64,000 bases of DNA from Malaya genurostris (lineage: Eukaryota; Arthropoda; Insecta; Diptera; Culicidae). The position numbers were made by a program, and so were the translations under genes. Numbering within the stretch: the stretch's first letter is position 1; each line of letters opens with the position of its first letter. The stretch is taken from positions 84,205,025 through 84,269,024 of the forward strand of contig NC_080571.1 of assembly GCF_030247185.1 (NCBI RefSeq), read 5' to 3'. Under the pieces are notes generated by a model. It had not been told where the DNA came from, made no database searches, and saw nothing but the letters and a program-made list of their open reading frames with translations. This document shows positions 1 through 10,199 of the stretch, one piece after another.

Positions 1-463
1 TTATTGTTTTAATAAAAATTTTCGTCACTTTTTCAAAAAAATGATGTCATTCTTCGACATATAAATAGATTTAAATGAAACTTTCACAGATCGCAAATAA
101 TACACTAAACTTTAACTTATTGTATGGAAATCATGAAAAAAAACATTTTTTTACTCATGAATTTGTTCAATGTTCTGGACCTTGAAAAATCGTGAAAATT
201 TGCATAGAGCAATGAAACATTTTAGAATCCAAATCCGTTGACAAATTCGTGATCCAGCAATTATTTTAAAACTTAGGACGAAAAGTATGACTCGCGTCAT
301 GTTTTTTTTTTGCATACCCACCGGGTGTTGCAAAGTACGCATTCGTAATCGTGCATTGAAAAATTTCATGAGCTTTTAAAAAATTCTATTTTGTTCAAAC
401 ATTTTATAATAATAATCACGAAAACCATTTTGTTCTCTCGGAAAGTATTTTTAATTTTTGCGA
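1..463. other. AT-rich sequence without recognisable gene
   Basis: This stretch is AT-rich with many A and T homopolymers. I see no coding potential, RNA gene or transposon end. It borders the left target-site duplication (464-490) of the retroelement that follows. Confidence 0.5.
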
Positions 464-490
464 AATTCTGTCCCTATATAAAGTGGCATT

Positions 491-1761
491 TTAGCATTAG
501 CATTAGCATTAGAGACCGCCCGTGTGTTGCTACTCCGTTATTGATCTGGACCAATTGAGATTGCAAAATAATTTTTTGAAGTAACATGTTTGGGAATAAC
601 ACATTGTTTCACACTGTGCAATCTGTATTGAACCATGCATGCTGATCAATACCGACGCCGGCCACGTCCGAATGCAGATCTACTTGGGAGGGAAAGGATT
701 GTTAGTTCGATGCATGTTGCTACTAAGAACCGAGGAATCCTCTGCATTCCCACATGCATCACAGGAGAGGATGCTTTGTAGTAAATGTTTTAATAATGTT
801 ATCATGTGTTTATTGCTCTGGGTAGCCGGCTACCAAGAATGTTTTAAAGTATTATCGTTTTATGTGTTACTTTGTGCTGGCAATATAATGCACGAAACAG
901 TCAATCTCCGAAATTGACAAAACTCCGGACAGCCGGCTGTCGAGTATGCAGTCACTCGTTTATGCATCCACCCTTCGCGTTTTTTGTAGTCATGCAAAAA
1001 AACACATGCGGATTGATAAAAAAAAGGTATCATCTCACTGCTAGGTGGATTAAGTACGTTTTTATAAATGAAACTACGTGATACAAAATAAACGAGCGAA
1101 TAGGATTTAAACAAAAAAGTTGATTCATTGCATTGAAATATTCTAAACAGTTATTATAAAATCATTTTAAATCACCAAACAAAGGTCAACAGATTTCACA
1201 CGCGTCTTGATTCTTTATTATTTCCGCTTTATTATTTTAATTATTTATTAAAATTATTAATTGGTTATATTAGTTGATCTGGGCAGCCGGCTACCGAGAA
1301 AAATATTAATTTACTGTTTGAAATATTAATATCAAGTGTTTTTTACTATGTATTCAATATACCGATACATGTCATCTCTGTTATTAACTTTGTAATATAA
1401 ACGGATTTGCGCAATGGTTGATTTTTATCATTCATTTTATAATCCTGAAAGACAATCAATAACATGGAAGAAGAAATCATTCCTAATAAAACTTTTCTAC
1501 GAAGCTAGACGGAAATTGATAGGTTGAATAAAGAGATGATTTAGTAAAATAGAGTAATCAGAAGTAAAACATTGAAAATATCTGATAACTGAAAGGAAAA
1601 AGAAACTTCTGCAATTGTCGCCTTTTACGACATGGAAGCAGGAACCCAGTGGATCTATTCTTGGTTCATTTTTTTCCGCCGGATTTCACACGGCATCTAG
1701 GCTGGTACAGTCCGGAGAGAGCTAATAGGTACTATCAATCTCCTAGTGGACCCCAGCCCCT
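491..1761 (-). mobile_element. Non-LTR-type retroelement, copy 1, with hexamer tail and 27-bp target duplication
   Basis: Positions 464-490 and 1762-1788 are an identical 27-bp direct repeat, as expected for a target-site duplication made by target-primed reverse transcription. Read on the minus strand, the element starts near 1761 with GGGGTCCACTAGG and ends near 491 in tandem TAATGC-type hexamers. A second copy lies in the opposite orientation at 48104-49048. It shares the same 5' start, the same terminal block around GGAGTAGCAAC and long internal identity, for example the AGCCGGCT palindrome near 1278. Both copies therefore look full length at the 5' end. I see no open reading frame with a known domain, so this is probably a non-autonomous element that depends on a LINE. 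The short hairpin motif GTCG-N7-CGAC and the phrase TCCACTGGGTTCCTGCTTCC resemble leader sequences I associate with mosquito LINEs (inference). A SINE-like or LINE-derived origin both remain possible. Confidence 0.75.
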
Positions 1762-2374
1762 AATTCTGTCCCTATATAAAGTGGCATTATACGAAAAGTC
1801 TTTTTTCCAACCAGGGTAGTTCCACTAATTCGAATCAATATTTGATTTTCGACAATGGAAAGTATAACGCAAGGGCTGAAAAATCCCGGTTCTAACACAT
1901 AGATGACGCTAGTTTTATTGCAGTCACCTTTACTAACTATTAACAGACAGTTGTTAAAATTATTGACACTACTTTTGTTTTTTTGAAAACAATGGATCAA
2001 CAATTTCGTGTTTTAATTTTACACTGCTTCTTGATACCGTTCAAGCGAAGCAATGGCTTGAAAAGTGTCATGGAGAGTCCGCTCCATCAGAAACCACAAT
2101 AAAACGTTGATTTATTGACTTCAAACGTGGTCGTGGAGACACCGATGATGCAGAACGCAGTGGACGTCCAAATGAGGCGGTAACACCAGAAATCATAAAA
2201 AAAATCGACATCGTAAAGATATCAAAAGAATGTGTTGGCTTTATATTGCTTTATATTGGCTTTTTTGTGTGGATGATTCTGAGCAGTGTTTGGCCATGTT
2301 TGAACTTAAAAAACCGAACTTTTTGCGTCGATATATGACAATGGATAAAACATGGATTCATCACTTCACTCTTA

Positions 2375-3638
2375 AAGGCTGTCCCAGAAAGTATGGACGC
2401 AACCAAAAACCGCTGCCATTTCGCAATGGTTCATAATCTGTCAATTTTTATGGCTGCGTCCTGTTCTTTACACTCTTCTCTAACCACTTGTGCAGTTGTT
2501 GATTCGTTTTCATTAGTTTGTTTCGAAATGCGTGGACTTTCCGCAGAACAACGTCGAACAATTGTGTACAAATGATGCACAGAACGCGGACTGTCACTGA
2601 GAAAGATAGCAAAAAATGGAAGGAGTAAGTGAAAAAGCCGTGTGAAATGCAATCAGGAAGTTCGGTGAGGATAACAACTTTGAGGATAGACCGACAACGG
2701 GTCGAAAAAAGGTCCTGTTAACCCTCAGTTGGATAAACGTATACTGAAGACGTTCGAGCAAAAGAAGGAGGTTTCAGGTCGGGATATGGCCAAAAAAGTG
2801 GGCACTTCGAAGTCAAATGTTTGAATCTTCGAACCTATAAGAAGCAGAAACAACCAAAACGTAGTCCGAAACAAGAAGCATCGATCAGGCCGAGGGTTCG
2901 AAAGCTGTACAATACGATTCTTGCTGGAAATTTGAACTGCATAATCATGGACGACGAAACCTACGTGAAACTCGATTACAAATCCTTGCCGGGACCAGAA
3001 TATTATACGGTGCGAGAAAGGTAAGTGTTAAACCAGTCCGAGACATCGATTGAAGTCGAAAAATTTGGTAAGAAAGCTATGGTCTGGCAAACAATTTGTA
3101 GCTGCGGTAAGATTTCGAAACCCTTCATCACCACTGCTTCAATGAACAGCGAAATATACATCAAGGAATGTTTACATAAACGACTTCTACCCATGATTCG
3201 AAGCCACAAGGATCCTGTTGTCTTCTGGCCAGATCTTGCTGCTTGCCACTACTCGAAATCAACGGTAGAATGGTATACTACCGAAAATGTCACTTTCGTC
3301 CCAAAAGACATTAATCCACCAAATTGCCCACAACTTCGACCAATTGAGGAATCTTGGGTATTAACGAAGGCACATCTTAGGAAACATTCAACAGTTCGAA
3401 AAAGATTGCAAAAAAAGTGTCAAAACTTGTCGCCAAGAAGTCTGTACGGAATTTAATGAGGAACGTACGCAAGAAGGTGCGCCAGTAAGTCTACAATGGC
3501 TAAGTAGCAAATGTTGAGAATAATATTCTGTTGTTGTAGTCTAATATTATCAGTATATCGAATAAAATTTGAATATCTAACACTTGTGAATTAGTTACAG
3601 CGAAATCAAAGTGCGTTCATACTTTTTGGGACAGTCTT
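2375..3638 (+). mobile_element. Tc1/mariner DD37E element nested in mariner
   Basis: The ends are inverted repeats: AAGGCTGTCCCAGAAAGTA at 2375 and the complementary sequence ending at 3638. Both sides are flanked by TA (2373-2374 and 3639-3640), the standard Tc1/mariner target duplication. The length of 1264 bp is normal for a complete element of this superfamily. It lies inside the mariner at 1789-4080 and so inserted later. The encoded transposase (separate entry) has the DD37E catalytic spacing known from mosquito ITmD37E elements. Confidence 0.85.
2527..3456 (+). pseudogene. DD37E transposase pseudogene
   Basis: The frame starts at ATG 2527 (MRGLSAEQRRTIVYK) and breaks after 15 codons, so most of the N-terminal DNA-binding region is in shifted frames or interrupted by stops. 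The catalytic domain is better preserved. The first aspartate is in IIMDDETYVKLDYK (about 2945-2985). A stop follows near 3024. A second open segment, 3025-3456, carries MVWQTICSCGKISKPF, the second aspartate in VFWPDLAACHYS and the glutamate in CPQLRPIEESW. I count 37 residues between that aspartate and the glutamate. Intact family members are roughly 330-350 residues and move the element by cut and paste. The lesions here indicate a dead copy. Confidence 0.8.
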
Positions 3639-4260
3639 TAAGAAAGTAAATACCAATATTATATAGCGTTATTGGAGCGTTTGAAGGCTGAAATTGCAAA
3701 GAAACGACCGCATATGACAAAGAAAAACATTTTGTTTCATCAAGACAACGCACCGTGTCACAAGTCAATCAAAATAATGGTAAAACTACATGAATTGAGC
3801 TTCGAATTGCTTCCACATCCACCGTATTCGCCAGATTTGGCTCCCAGCGACTACTGGCTGTTCGAAGACCTGAAAAATAGCTTCGCACGAATGAAGAGGT
3901 TGTCGCTGAAAATGAAGCCTATTTTGAGGCGGAAGATAAATCGTTCTACAAAAGTAGTACTGAAATGTTAGAGCGGCGCTGGAAGAATTGCGTTGCTCTT
4001 GATGGAGATTAAGTTGATGAAAAAAGTTAATTTTAAACCAAAAAAAATGCTCTTCGTTAGGCCTGGGACTTTTAGTACGGATTGCAAGTAGCGTTAGCTT
4101 TGGCCAGGACAGTCCATAAAGGGATAAAAAGAATATATTTATATAAATATTTCAGTGAATTCAACTCAGTATGAGTCTGGTTGGACAAATTCCAACTTAA
4201 TCTGAAGACGAATAAAGAAACAATTTTAGGAACTGATGCTAAATTTCGCATGCAATTGCT

Positions 4261-5900
4261 ATAATTGAATCAAATAATCATTAAGAAACTTAACAACCGG
4301 GTGACGGTTTAGCATGAATACAATTAAATGCAACGAAACTTCCGTGACATTCCAAGTCGCACTTGTCTAGCAAATAGTCATTACCGTCGCTGCCGGTGCT
4401 GCTGCTGCTGCCATCATCGTCATCTGTGACGTTTGAGCCGTGCCTCCAATCTGCTCCAATTTCAGCGAGTGCAGTCTTGTCGTTTCCCACGCCACCAACA
4501 ACATACAACAAAAACAATAATAACAACAATGACAGTGCCGCCGGTGTCAGAAGACGGCGGCGGCGGCGGCGGCAGTCGGAGAAGCGCAAAGGCAAATACT
4601 ATGATAATAAGTATAATAATAACAACAACAGCAGAGCGAAGAAAAAAAAACATACCAACAGTCGTAATTCCGATGGGAAACACTTGCTTCAAGTACGCGA
4701 CCTTGAACAATCTAGCGATAAATTTTTATAGGCCACCGTCAACCGCCGCCGCCGCCGGTGTGGACCCTTCCGCCGTCCGTCCCACCGATGCAAAGAGAGG
4801 CGCACATTGGATCTACTTTCCGTACAGTTTGTTTTTTTTTTTTATTATTCGTATTCATTGTACTCTCGTACTCGTATCACACAAACTTCAGTAGACACTC
4901 TTCGTTCCGTCTCCTGCCGTCCTCCTCATCCCTCTCCTTCGTCGATCCTTCACGGTGCTAGTTTGGTTGCTGGCATGGATGGGGTGGTGGCACTACCGGC
5001 AGTTCGTCGTTAGTCAAAAGAAGAGCGCGCGTGAATGCCGGCAGCCTGTGGCGAAAAAAAAACACCACTCCACCATCCACCCACCCACCTCCCTTTCCCT
5101 TTGAATGCCACATCGCATCTGCTGGGAGCAGAGCTGCTCTAGTCCGATATGAATCGACGGTCGTTTTTGCTGCCGTCTCGAACAGTTTTGTTTGTTTTCG
5201 TACGGTTCATTTCATTTCATAAACAGAAATTGGAAAGTTCCCAGGGTAAGCAGCGTCGCCGTTTGATTTTGCAGCAGCAGCCTTGTGACGAATCGAATTC
5301 GGGGTGCGTGTGTGACACGTCGAGGTGCCGTCACCGATCAGACGAGCATCAACCGGTCCCACGAAGCGCAATTCTCTTCGACCGACTTCCGAATTAATCT
5401 GATGAGCTCTAACGAATTGATCCCAGTTTAAATTTAAAATCAATTATTTACACCGACCCCCGAGTAAATGGATTTTATTTCGTTGCTGGAAATGTGAGAA
5501 CAATATGACATCCATTTCACTGTCCGCCAGAATCAGAGGCAGCACCAGTAGCAGGAACGAACGACGATGACGACAATGACCGCCCACAGCGGTTGACACT
5601 TTGCAAAAGCTAGGCTCCGCTCATCCGCAGCGAGTACACTGCGATTCCGTTTTTTCCATCCGTAGCGGCAGTCCGTGGATGATGAGTAAATGGTTTTCAC
5701 GCCCGCAGTTTGTAGTACCGGGAAAGTGGTGGAAAGGTGCGAATAACCTAGTCGCTGCTGTTTTTTTTTTGTATTTTTGGTTCATACAACACTCACTGAC
5801 GCAAATATTGTCTGCAATGTGGTGCAGACCAGGTATCAAGCAAACCCTTAAACCGTCATTCACCAAACCACGGGATGCGTTTTGCCTTTCTTACAAAGAA
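4261..5900. other. GC-richer low-copy island with short microsatellites; no confirmed gene
   Basis: The base composition changes sharply from the AT-rich surroundings. The stretch contains short GCT/GCC, AAC and CGG tracts and poly-T runs. Reading frames on both strands are short, low-complexity and overlapping, which is typical of shadows rather than genes. A donor-like CCAGGGTAAGC lies near 5242-5251 on the plus strand. A non-coding first exon or promoter region is possible, but nothing in the sequence proves it. Confidence 0.35.
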
Positions 5901-6584
5901 AGGGTATAAAATCACTTTGAAAATCAACTTTTGAACGGAGACACGAAATGCCGAGTGTCCCTGGTACCATTCGAATCGCTTCGTCGAGATCAGTAAATGT
6001 TTGTATGAATGTAAGATTCTAGTGCACTCAATTTTGATTTTTTTTCTAAGATGACGAAACTAATTTTCACTAAATAAAATGTTCACAAACTAAGGAAACT
6101 GAATGATTGGGTTTTAGGGGTTTTAAGATGTCATACTAAATTTCAGAATTTCATTTCTATATGACATTCGGTTCCTGAATTACAGAGTTATTAGGGTAAT
6201 CCTGAAGACTGTTTTTTCATGCATTTTACAAACCGGTACTGGTTGGAAATTTTACCATCTTAGAAACGTCTCAACGCAAATTTTGAACCAATTCGGATCT
6301 TGATATCAGAGAATCATCAGAGACATGAAATTTCATGGGACTTTTTTCGAGATGCCAAAGTTTTTAGACTCTACCAGGTGGTGAAATTTCTGATATTGTA
6401 GAGGAAAGTTTGACTCCAAACGTTAAAAAAATTTATGTCACGGTTTATTTTAAACCATTGCTCGAGAAACCGACTTTTGATGGGAGCTCCGGAGACCCTT
6501 AGTGTTATGTATCATTCGAATCAGCTCGATGAAATCGGAAAATGTCAGTGTGTGTACTTTTTTTCTTTATGGAAAGGTATTATA
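5900..6584. repeat. Culicine interspersed repeat, left part of split copy
   Basis: The stretch contains phrases that recur many times in this window: TTTCTTACAAAGAAAGGGTA, CATATGACATTCGG-like text, and GGAGACCCTTAGTGTTATGT followed by CATTCGAATCAGCTCGATGA. The repeat resumes on the other side of the fold-back mariner (6585-7531) with GGAGACCCATAGTGTTATGT. I recognise this family as abundant in culicine genomes, but I do not know a coding function for it. Confidence 0.6.
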
Positions 6585-7531
6585 CCTTATGATAAAAAAC
6601 GAACCGGAATTTTCATTTTAAAATTCCCGCGCTTGTCCAATTGGTAAACTTTTATTCTCTCAACGTTGGCAACACTTTTATACACATTCTGTCAAATTTT
6701 GACGCATATCATACGATTAGTTTTTGTTTGGCGTCTATACAAAGAAGTTGAAAAATTTTCGTGTGGCGATTTTTATAATGGATGAAAATTTAGAACAACG
6801 TGCGTGCATCAAATTTTGTGTTGCAAATGGATTTAAGTGTTCCGAAATGTTGAAAATGTTAGAAAAGGCCTTTGGTGAATCGTGTCTAGGAAAAACACAG
6901 GCATACGAGTGGTTTAAACGCTTCAAAGGTGGTCGTACAAGCTTGGATCATGATGAGATCCCTGGCCGCCCAACAACATCTGTTACTGAAGAAAACATTG
7001 AATCCGCGAAGCAAATCGTGTTGCAAAATCGTTCTGTACCGATTAGAGAGATTGCTGTGTTGTTGGGCATCTCTTATGGATCAGCCGAACCCTTTTTAAC
7101 TGATGTTTTGGTTTTGAAACGCGTCGCTTCTCGGCTGGTTCCAAAAAAGCTGAATTTCATTCAAAAACAGCGTCGTTTTGATGTGGCCAAAGAGATGATT
7201 TCCAACGCAGATAGTGACCTCACATTCATCGAATGCATCATAACTGGTGATGAGTTGTGGATCTATAAATATAACGTCGAAACCGCACAACAATCGACCG
7301 AATGGCGCTTCGAAGGTGAGCCGTTGTTCTAAATTTTCAACCATTATAAAAATCGCCACACGAAAATTTTTCAACTTCTTTGTATAGACGCCAAACAAAA
7401 ACTAATCGTACGATATGCGTCAAAATTTGACAGAATGTGTATTAAAGTGTTGCCAACGTTGAGAGAATAAAAGTTTACCAATTGGACAATGAAAAAAAAA
7501 TGAAAATTCCGGTTCTTTTTTTATCATAAGT
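6585..7531 (+). mobile_element. Fold-back mariner derivative (5'-end type), copy 1
   Basis: The left arm (6585-6800) contains the mariner 5' end, its leader and the first codons of the transposase. The right arm (7322-7531) is the inverted copy of the same sequence, including the complement of the start codon. Between them lies only the N-terminal half of the transposase gene. The true 3' half of the element is absent. Terminal TA dinucleotides are at 6583-6584 and about 7532-7533; the right terminus has one mismatch (CATAAGT for CATAAGG) and the right arm has lost a short GC-rich block. A copy with the same breakpoint lies at 59298-60237. Confidence 0.85.
6778..7332 (+). CDS. Truncated mariner transposase: DNA-binding half plus first catalytic aspartate
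   Basis: This is an open frame of 184 residues from ATG 6778 (MDENLEQRACIKFC). I prefer this start over the upstream in-frame extension because the homologous copy and the arm junction both point to it. Residues about 1-60 match the mariner N-terminal helix-turn-helix region, with SLGKTQAYEWFKRF-like text (here CLGKTQAYEWFKRFKGG). A second helix-turn-helix follows around NRSVPIREIAVLLGISYG. The conserved LVPKKLNFIQKQRR linker is present, and the first catalytic aspartate lies in ITGDELWIY. The frame then runs into the inverted arm and stops after EWRFEGEPLF, so the second and third catalytic aspartates are missing. If translated, the protein could bind mariner ends but could not cut DNA. A repressor-like effect is possible but is inference. 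The residues after ISYG (SAEPF) look slightly altered. Confidence 0.6.
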   Translation: MDENLEQRACIKFCVANGFKCSEMLKMLEKAFGESCLGKTQAYEWFKRFKGGRTSLDHDEIPGRPTTSVTEENIESAKQIVLQNRSVPIREIAVLLGISYGSAEPFLTDVLVLKRVASRLVPKKLNFIQKQRRFDVAKEMISNADSDLTFIECIITGDELWIYKYNVETAQQSTEWRFEGEPLF

Positions 7532-8400
7532 TAATTGATGGAAAACCCGACTATCGAACGGAGTCTCGGAGACCCATAGTGTTATGTCTGTGTGTGTATG
7601 TGTGTGTGCACGTTTCGAAGATATTTTTACCGCTCAATTTTCTCAGAGATGGCTGAACCGATTTTAACAAACTCGTTTAAGGGCTGAGGCCAGTAGGTCG
7701 CGTATAACCACGTGGTTCGCTCTGCGTATTACATTTTTCTCCATGCTCTCTCGCAAATGTGCAAAATGACTCTCGATGTGGCAGGGTGGCTAAAAAAGTT
7801 TTGATATTTTCGGTTATAAGTTTGACTACATCACATAAAATCCAATAAAGCTACCGCTTGTTTGGTAGCCTTTCTGAGCCGATTTTATTTCTCTCTCATG
7901 TTTTGTTACGTTGCTAAGAAACAAGAGTAGAAAAAATGGTGCGTCTATAGGAATCGATTTACCTTCACAAAAAAACATTCACTTCATTTTTATCGCAACA
8001 ACATATAGACATTGTCAGGATAGATTTTTGATCCATGCTTTTGAAGGCTAGATAGTCAATGAACAAGTTTAAAGACGGTGTTTTCAGCTATGCAATTCTT
8101 CCTTCAGAAAAAAGACTTTCCCGACCGCTAAAGTCAATGAATCATTCTGAAATTTTCACAGAATAATCTAAACTAATTTTCTAAGAGATTGTCAGTTGGG
8201 TTTTTTAATATTCGTCACCGTTTCTGAGAAAATTTGATTTGAAGCGTGAAAATAGCCCTCTAGAACGCTCTGAAACACACTGGCCTCAGCCCTTAAAAGC
8301 TACTGTTGGGCCATTGCTCAAGCTCAAAGATCAAATGGCTGTGACTTCTGGTTCCGGCGATATGATAGTATAAGTGACGTAACCGACAAAACACGTTGTT
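7532..8400. repeat. Culicine interspersed repeat, right part
   Basis: This continues the repeat interrupted by the fold-back mariner: GGAGACCCATAGTGTTATGT, a short TG tract, CCGCTCAATTTTCTCAGAGA, GGCTGAACCGATTTTAACAA and, near 8345, TTCTGGTTCCGGCGATATGA. The same order of phrases recurs at 12595-13120 and 18500-18960. A block at about 7680-8295, framed by GGGCTGAGGCCAG and CTGGCCTCAGCCC, is absent from those copies and looks like an insertion with short inverted ends. No gene is visible. Confidence 0.6.
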
Positions 8401-9250
8401 TTTTACCACTCTAATGTATATAAGGGTGCCAATATTTTTGGAATCACCCCTAATTTCGTAAAGCGCTAATATTCAAAAGTTTAAGCACATCGAAAAAAGT
8501 CCCCATGCAAAATTTGAGCAAAATCGGATATGGATAAGAGGTGCGCCCGGTGGTAAGGTTTGAAAATTTTCGATGTTGAAAAATCATCATAGGGTACATG
8601 AAATTTCCGAAATCGAAAAAAAAAAATTTCGTTACCAATGGCCTCAAAATAGCATAAAACGTCGAGTCTCAAAAAAAAGTTTTTTTGAAAAAGATCAACC
8701 TTCTAAGAATTTTGAGATCTCCGAAAAAAAAAAAATTTTTTTTCGAGATGACATTAAATCTCAACGTTTCATGCAATTCTAAGACTTTGGCCATCCAAAT
8801 TTTTTTTTGACTCCCGAAATTTCGTGTACTCTATAATGGATTAAAAAAGGTTTTTTTTATATTAGTATCACTATTCTCATACAAATAGGTAACGCAAATG
8901 TCAAGCTCTGGTTGTAGTTATGATGCCGAATATGTGACATAAATACTAAAGCATGCTTTTGTCAACTACTCGAATCAATCTGAATTAGTTGGTGTCAAAA
9001 ATGAGCCCAAATTAGTGTAAGAAATTTTGTAATAAAACGGTTAAAAAGTTCATGAGACTGTTTTGAAGAAAAACAAAGGCATTATCATACCACCAGTTGG
9101 ATTAAGAAGTATTGTAGATTTTTATTTGTAGATTTTGTAGATTTGTAGATGGCTAATGGCTCGTTCGAAAGCTACTATTGGGTTGTGAATCAATTTCGAA
9201 GATCAAATGGCTGGCACTTCTAGTGCCAGAGATATGATCGTAGAGTAAAA
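8401..9250. repeat. Second interspersed repeat block (shared with 18.9-20.9 kb)
   Basis: The phrases AATGTATATAAGGGTGCCAA, TTTCGTAAAGCGCTAA and TTTGAAAATTTTCGATGTTG recur in the same order at about 18.95-19.04 kb and 20.33-20.87 kb. Here the copy is continuous. In the other copy a mariner splits it. The block also carries TGAATTAGTTGGTGTCAAAA and ends in text similar to the CTTTTGGTTCCGG-type repeat. No coding potential was seen. Confidence 0.6.
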
Positions 9251-9284
9251 AGCAATTCATTGTACTGTAAGAAAAAAATATCAA

Positions 9285-10010
9285 TTCAAATTATTTCTAT
9301 TCATTTATAAACAAAATTCGAACTTTCTTCTTGATTCCTCCCATCGAACGTTGCACAATTGTGGAGTCAATTTCCTTGGTGCATTTGTTCCACATTTTGG
9401 TCATCTGAGTCGCATCCCGAGTCGTTTTTTCACTTTTCTTAAACTTCTGCTTCATTCGATGAAAGCTAAGTTTTTATCGCGGTACCACTGGATGACTTCC
9501 CGGCTGTAGGGGCAACTCGCCAAATCTAGCTAAAACTTCATGGGATCTTTGTGGGCTTTAATGAAAGGGAGTACACGGTTTTTACTGGCATTTTTCCTTG
9601 TACAGCTTCGAGTCCATCGCCTTATTAATCACGAACACTTTGGTCTTTGCTACAAATCCCTTGCCAAATCATCGGTCTTTTTGGCTAATTTGTCCATAAA
9701 ACCAACTTAAACTTCGCAGATACATCTCCTCGTGCCGTCGCCATGTAGAATTTTTGGCCAGGAAGCTGTCCGAAATCCATTTTGACGTGGGTTTCATCGT
9801 CGATGAGCAGACATTCTTGGTACTTCGTTAAAACCTGATGGTACCATTTCCTAGCTCGAGATTTGGTGACGAAACTTTGTTTCAACGTTCTGGTTGGTTG
9901 CTTGCTGGTTCGATAACCGATAGGTGGCGTTAACAGTTCAACATAAACTGCTGACGCACTGATGAGTCGGAGGCGAAATGTAAAAAGTGAAATTAGTTTG
10001 GTGCACTGAG
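9285..10010 (-). pseudogene. Decayed Tc1/mariner (DD37E-like) transposase relic
   Basis: Read on the minus strand, the first catalytic region LLIDDETHVKMDFGQLPGQK is clear near 9810-9760 and is followed by FYMATARGDVSAKFK. Downstream, in shifted frames, I can read RVLPFIKAHKDPMKF and LDLASCPYS, which corresponds to the FWPDLASCHYS motif with the second catalytic position changed. The NPPNCPQ-RPIE segment with the glutamate is missing or unreadable. The segment upstream of the DDE domain is replaced by a different repeat (9880-10005). This is a third DD37E-type lineage in the window, distinct from those at 2375 and 27306, and is clearly dead. Confidence 0.6.
9880..10005 (-). repeat. Fragment of the ACGTTTCGTC palindromic repeat family
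   Basis: Read on the minus strand this gives ACATTTCGCCTCCGACTCAT, then CAGTGCGTCAGCAGTTTATG and TGAACTGTTAACGCCACC. It matches the arms of the palindrome at 50573-50893 and the fragments at 15065, 38262 and 39735. It lies within or next to the DD37E relic. Confidence 0.5.
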
Positions 10011-10199
10011 CACAAAACCGGTACCGATGCGGTACCAAAATCCGAATAATTTGAATTAATTTGTATTAAAAATGAGCATAAGTTGGTGTTAGAAAATACT
10101 TTTAACAGAAAAAAAGATTCTCATAAGGTTGTGTGACCAACAAGAGCAAGGCATTATTATTATTGTTGACCCGCAGTTGAAAGTCATCTTGCATTTATA

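Larger units (their letters stand above)
1992..4012 (+). pseudogene. mariner transposase pseudogene (split by nested transposon)
   Basis: The start ATG at 1992 opens MDQQFRVLILHCF, then a frameshift leads into the typical N-terminal helix-turn-helix region (AKQWLEKCHGESAPSETTIK), followed by an in-frame stop and further lesions. The region around the first catalytic aspartate reads MTMDKTWIHHFT, with K where related copies have E. After the nested insert the frame resumes as ALLERLKAEIAKKRPH, then the second aspartate in LFHQDNAPCHKS and the third in SPDLAPSDYWLF. The spacing between the second and third aspartates is 34 residues (DD34D). In an active mariner the protein would bind its own inverted repeats and cut and paste the element in the nucleus. 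The stops, frameshifts, central deletion and insertion make this copy inactive. Confidence 0.8.
1789..4080 (+). mobile_element. mariner-like (DD34D) element, decayed and interrupted
   Basis: This is a mariner family DNA transposon. The right end carries GTTAGGCCTGGGACTTTT, which matches the end of the minus-strand copy at 63314-64000. The left end near 1785-1800 is only weakly recognisable. A different transposon (2375-3638) is inserted in the middle. The mariner coding region is present before and after the insert, but the part between the first catalytic region and the second is missing. There was therefore an internal deletion as well as an insertion. The left edge abuts the target duplication of the retroelement at 491-1761. 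Confidence 0.75.

Noticed and set aside
493..511. TTAGCA repeats resembling telomere-type hexamers
   Set aside because: Only three to four units are present and they sit exactly at the retroelement's 3' edge next to its target duplication, so they are the element's tail and not telomeric DNA.
4396..4894. Overlapping frames of 111 and 153 codons on the plus strand
   Set aside because: They overlap each other and consist of Asn/Thr, Arg and Gly runs from AAC, AAT and CGG tracts. No protein-like features.
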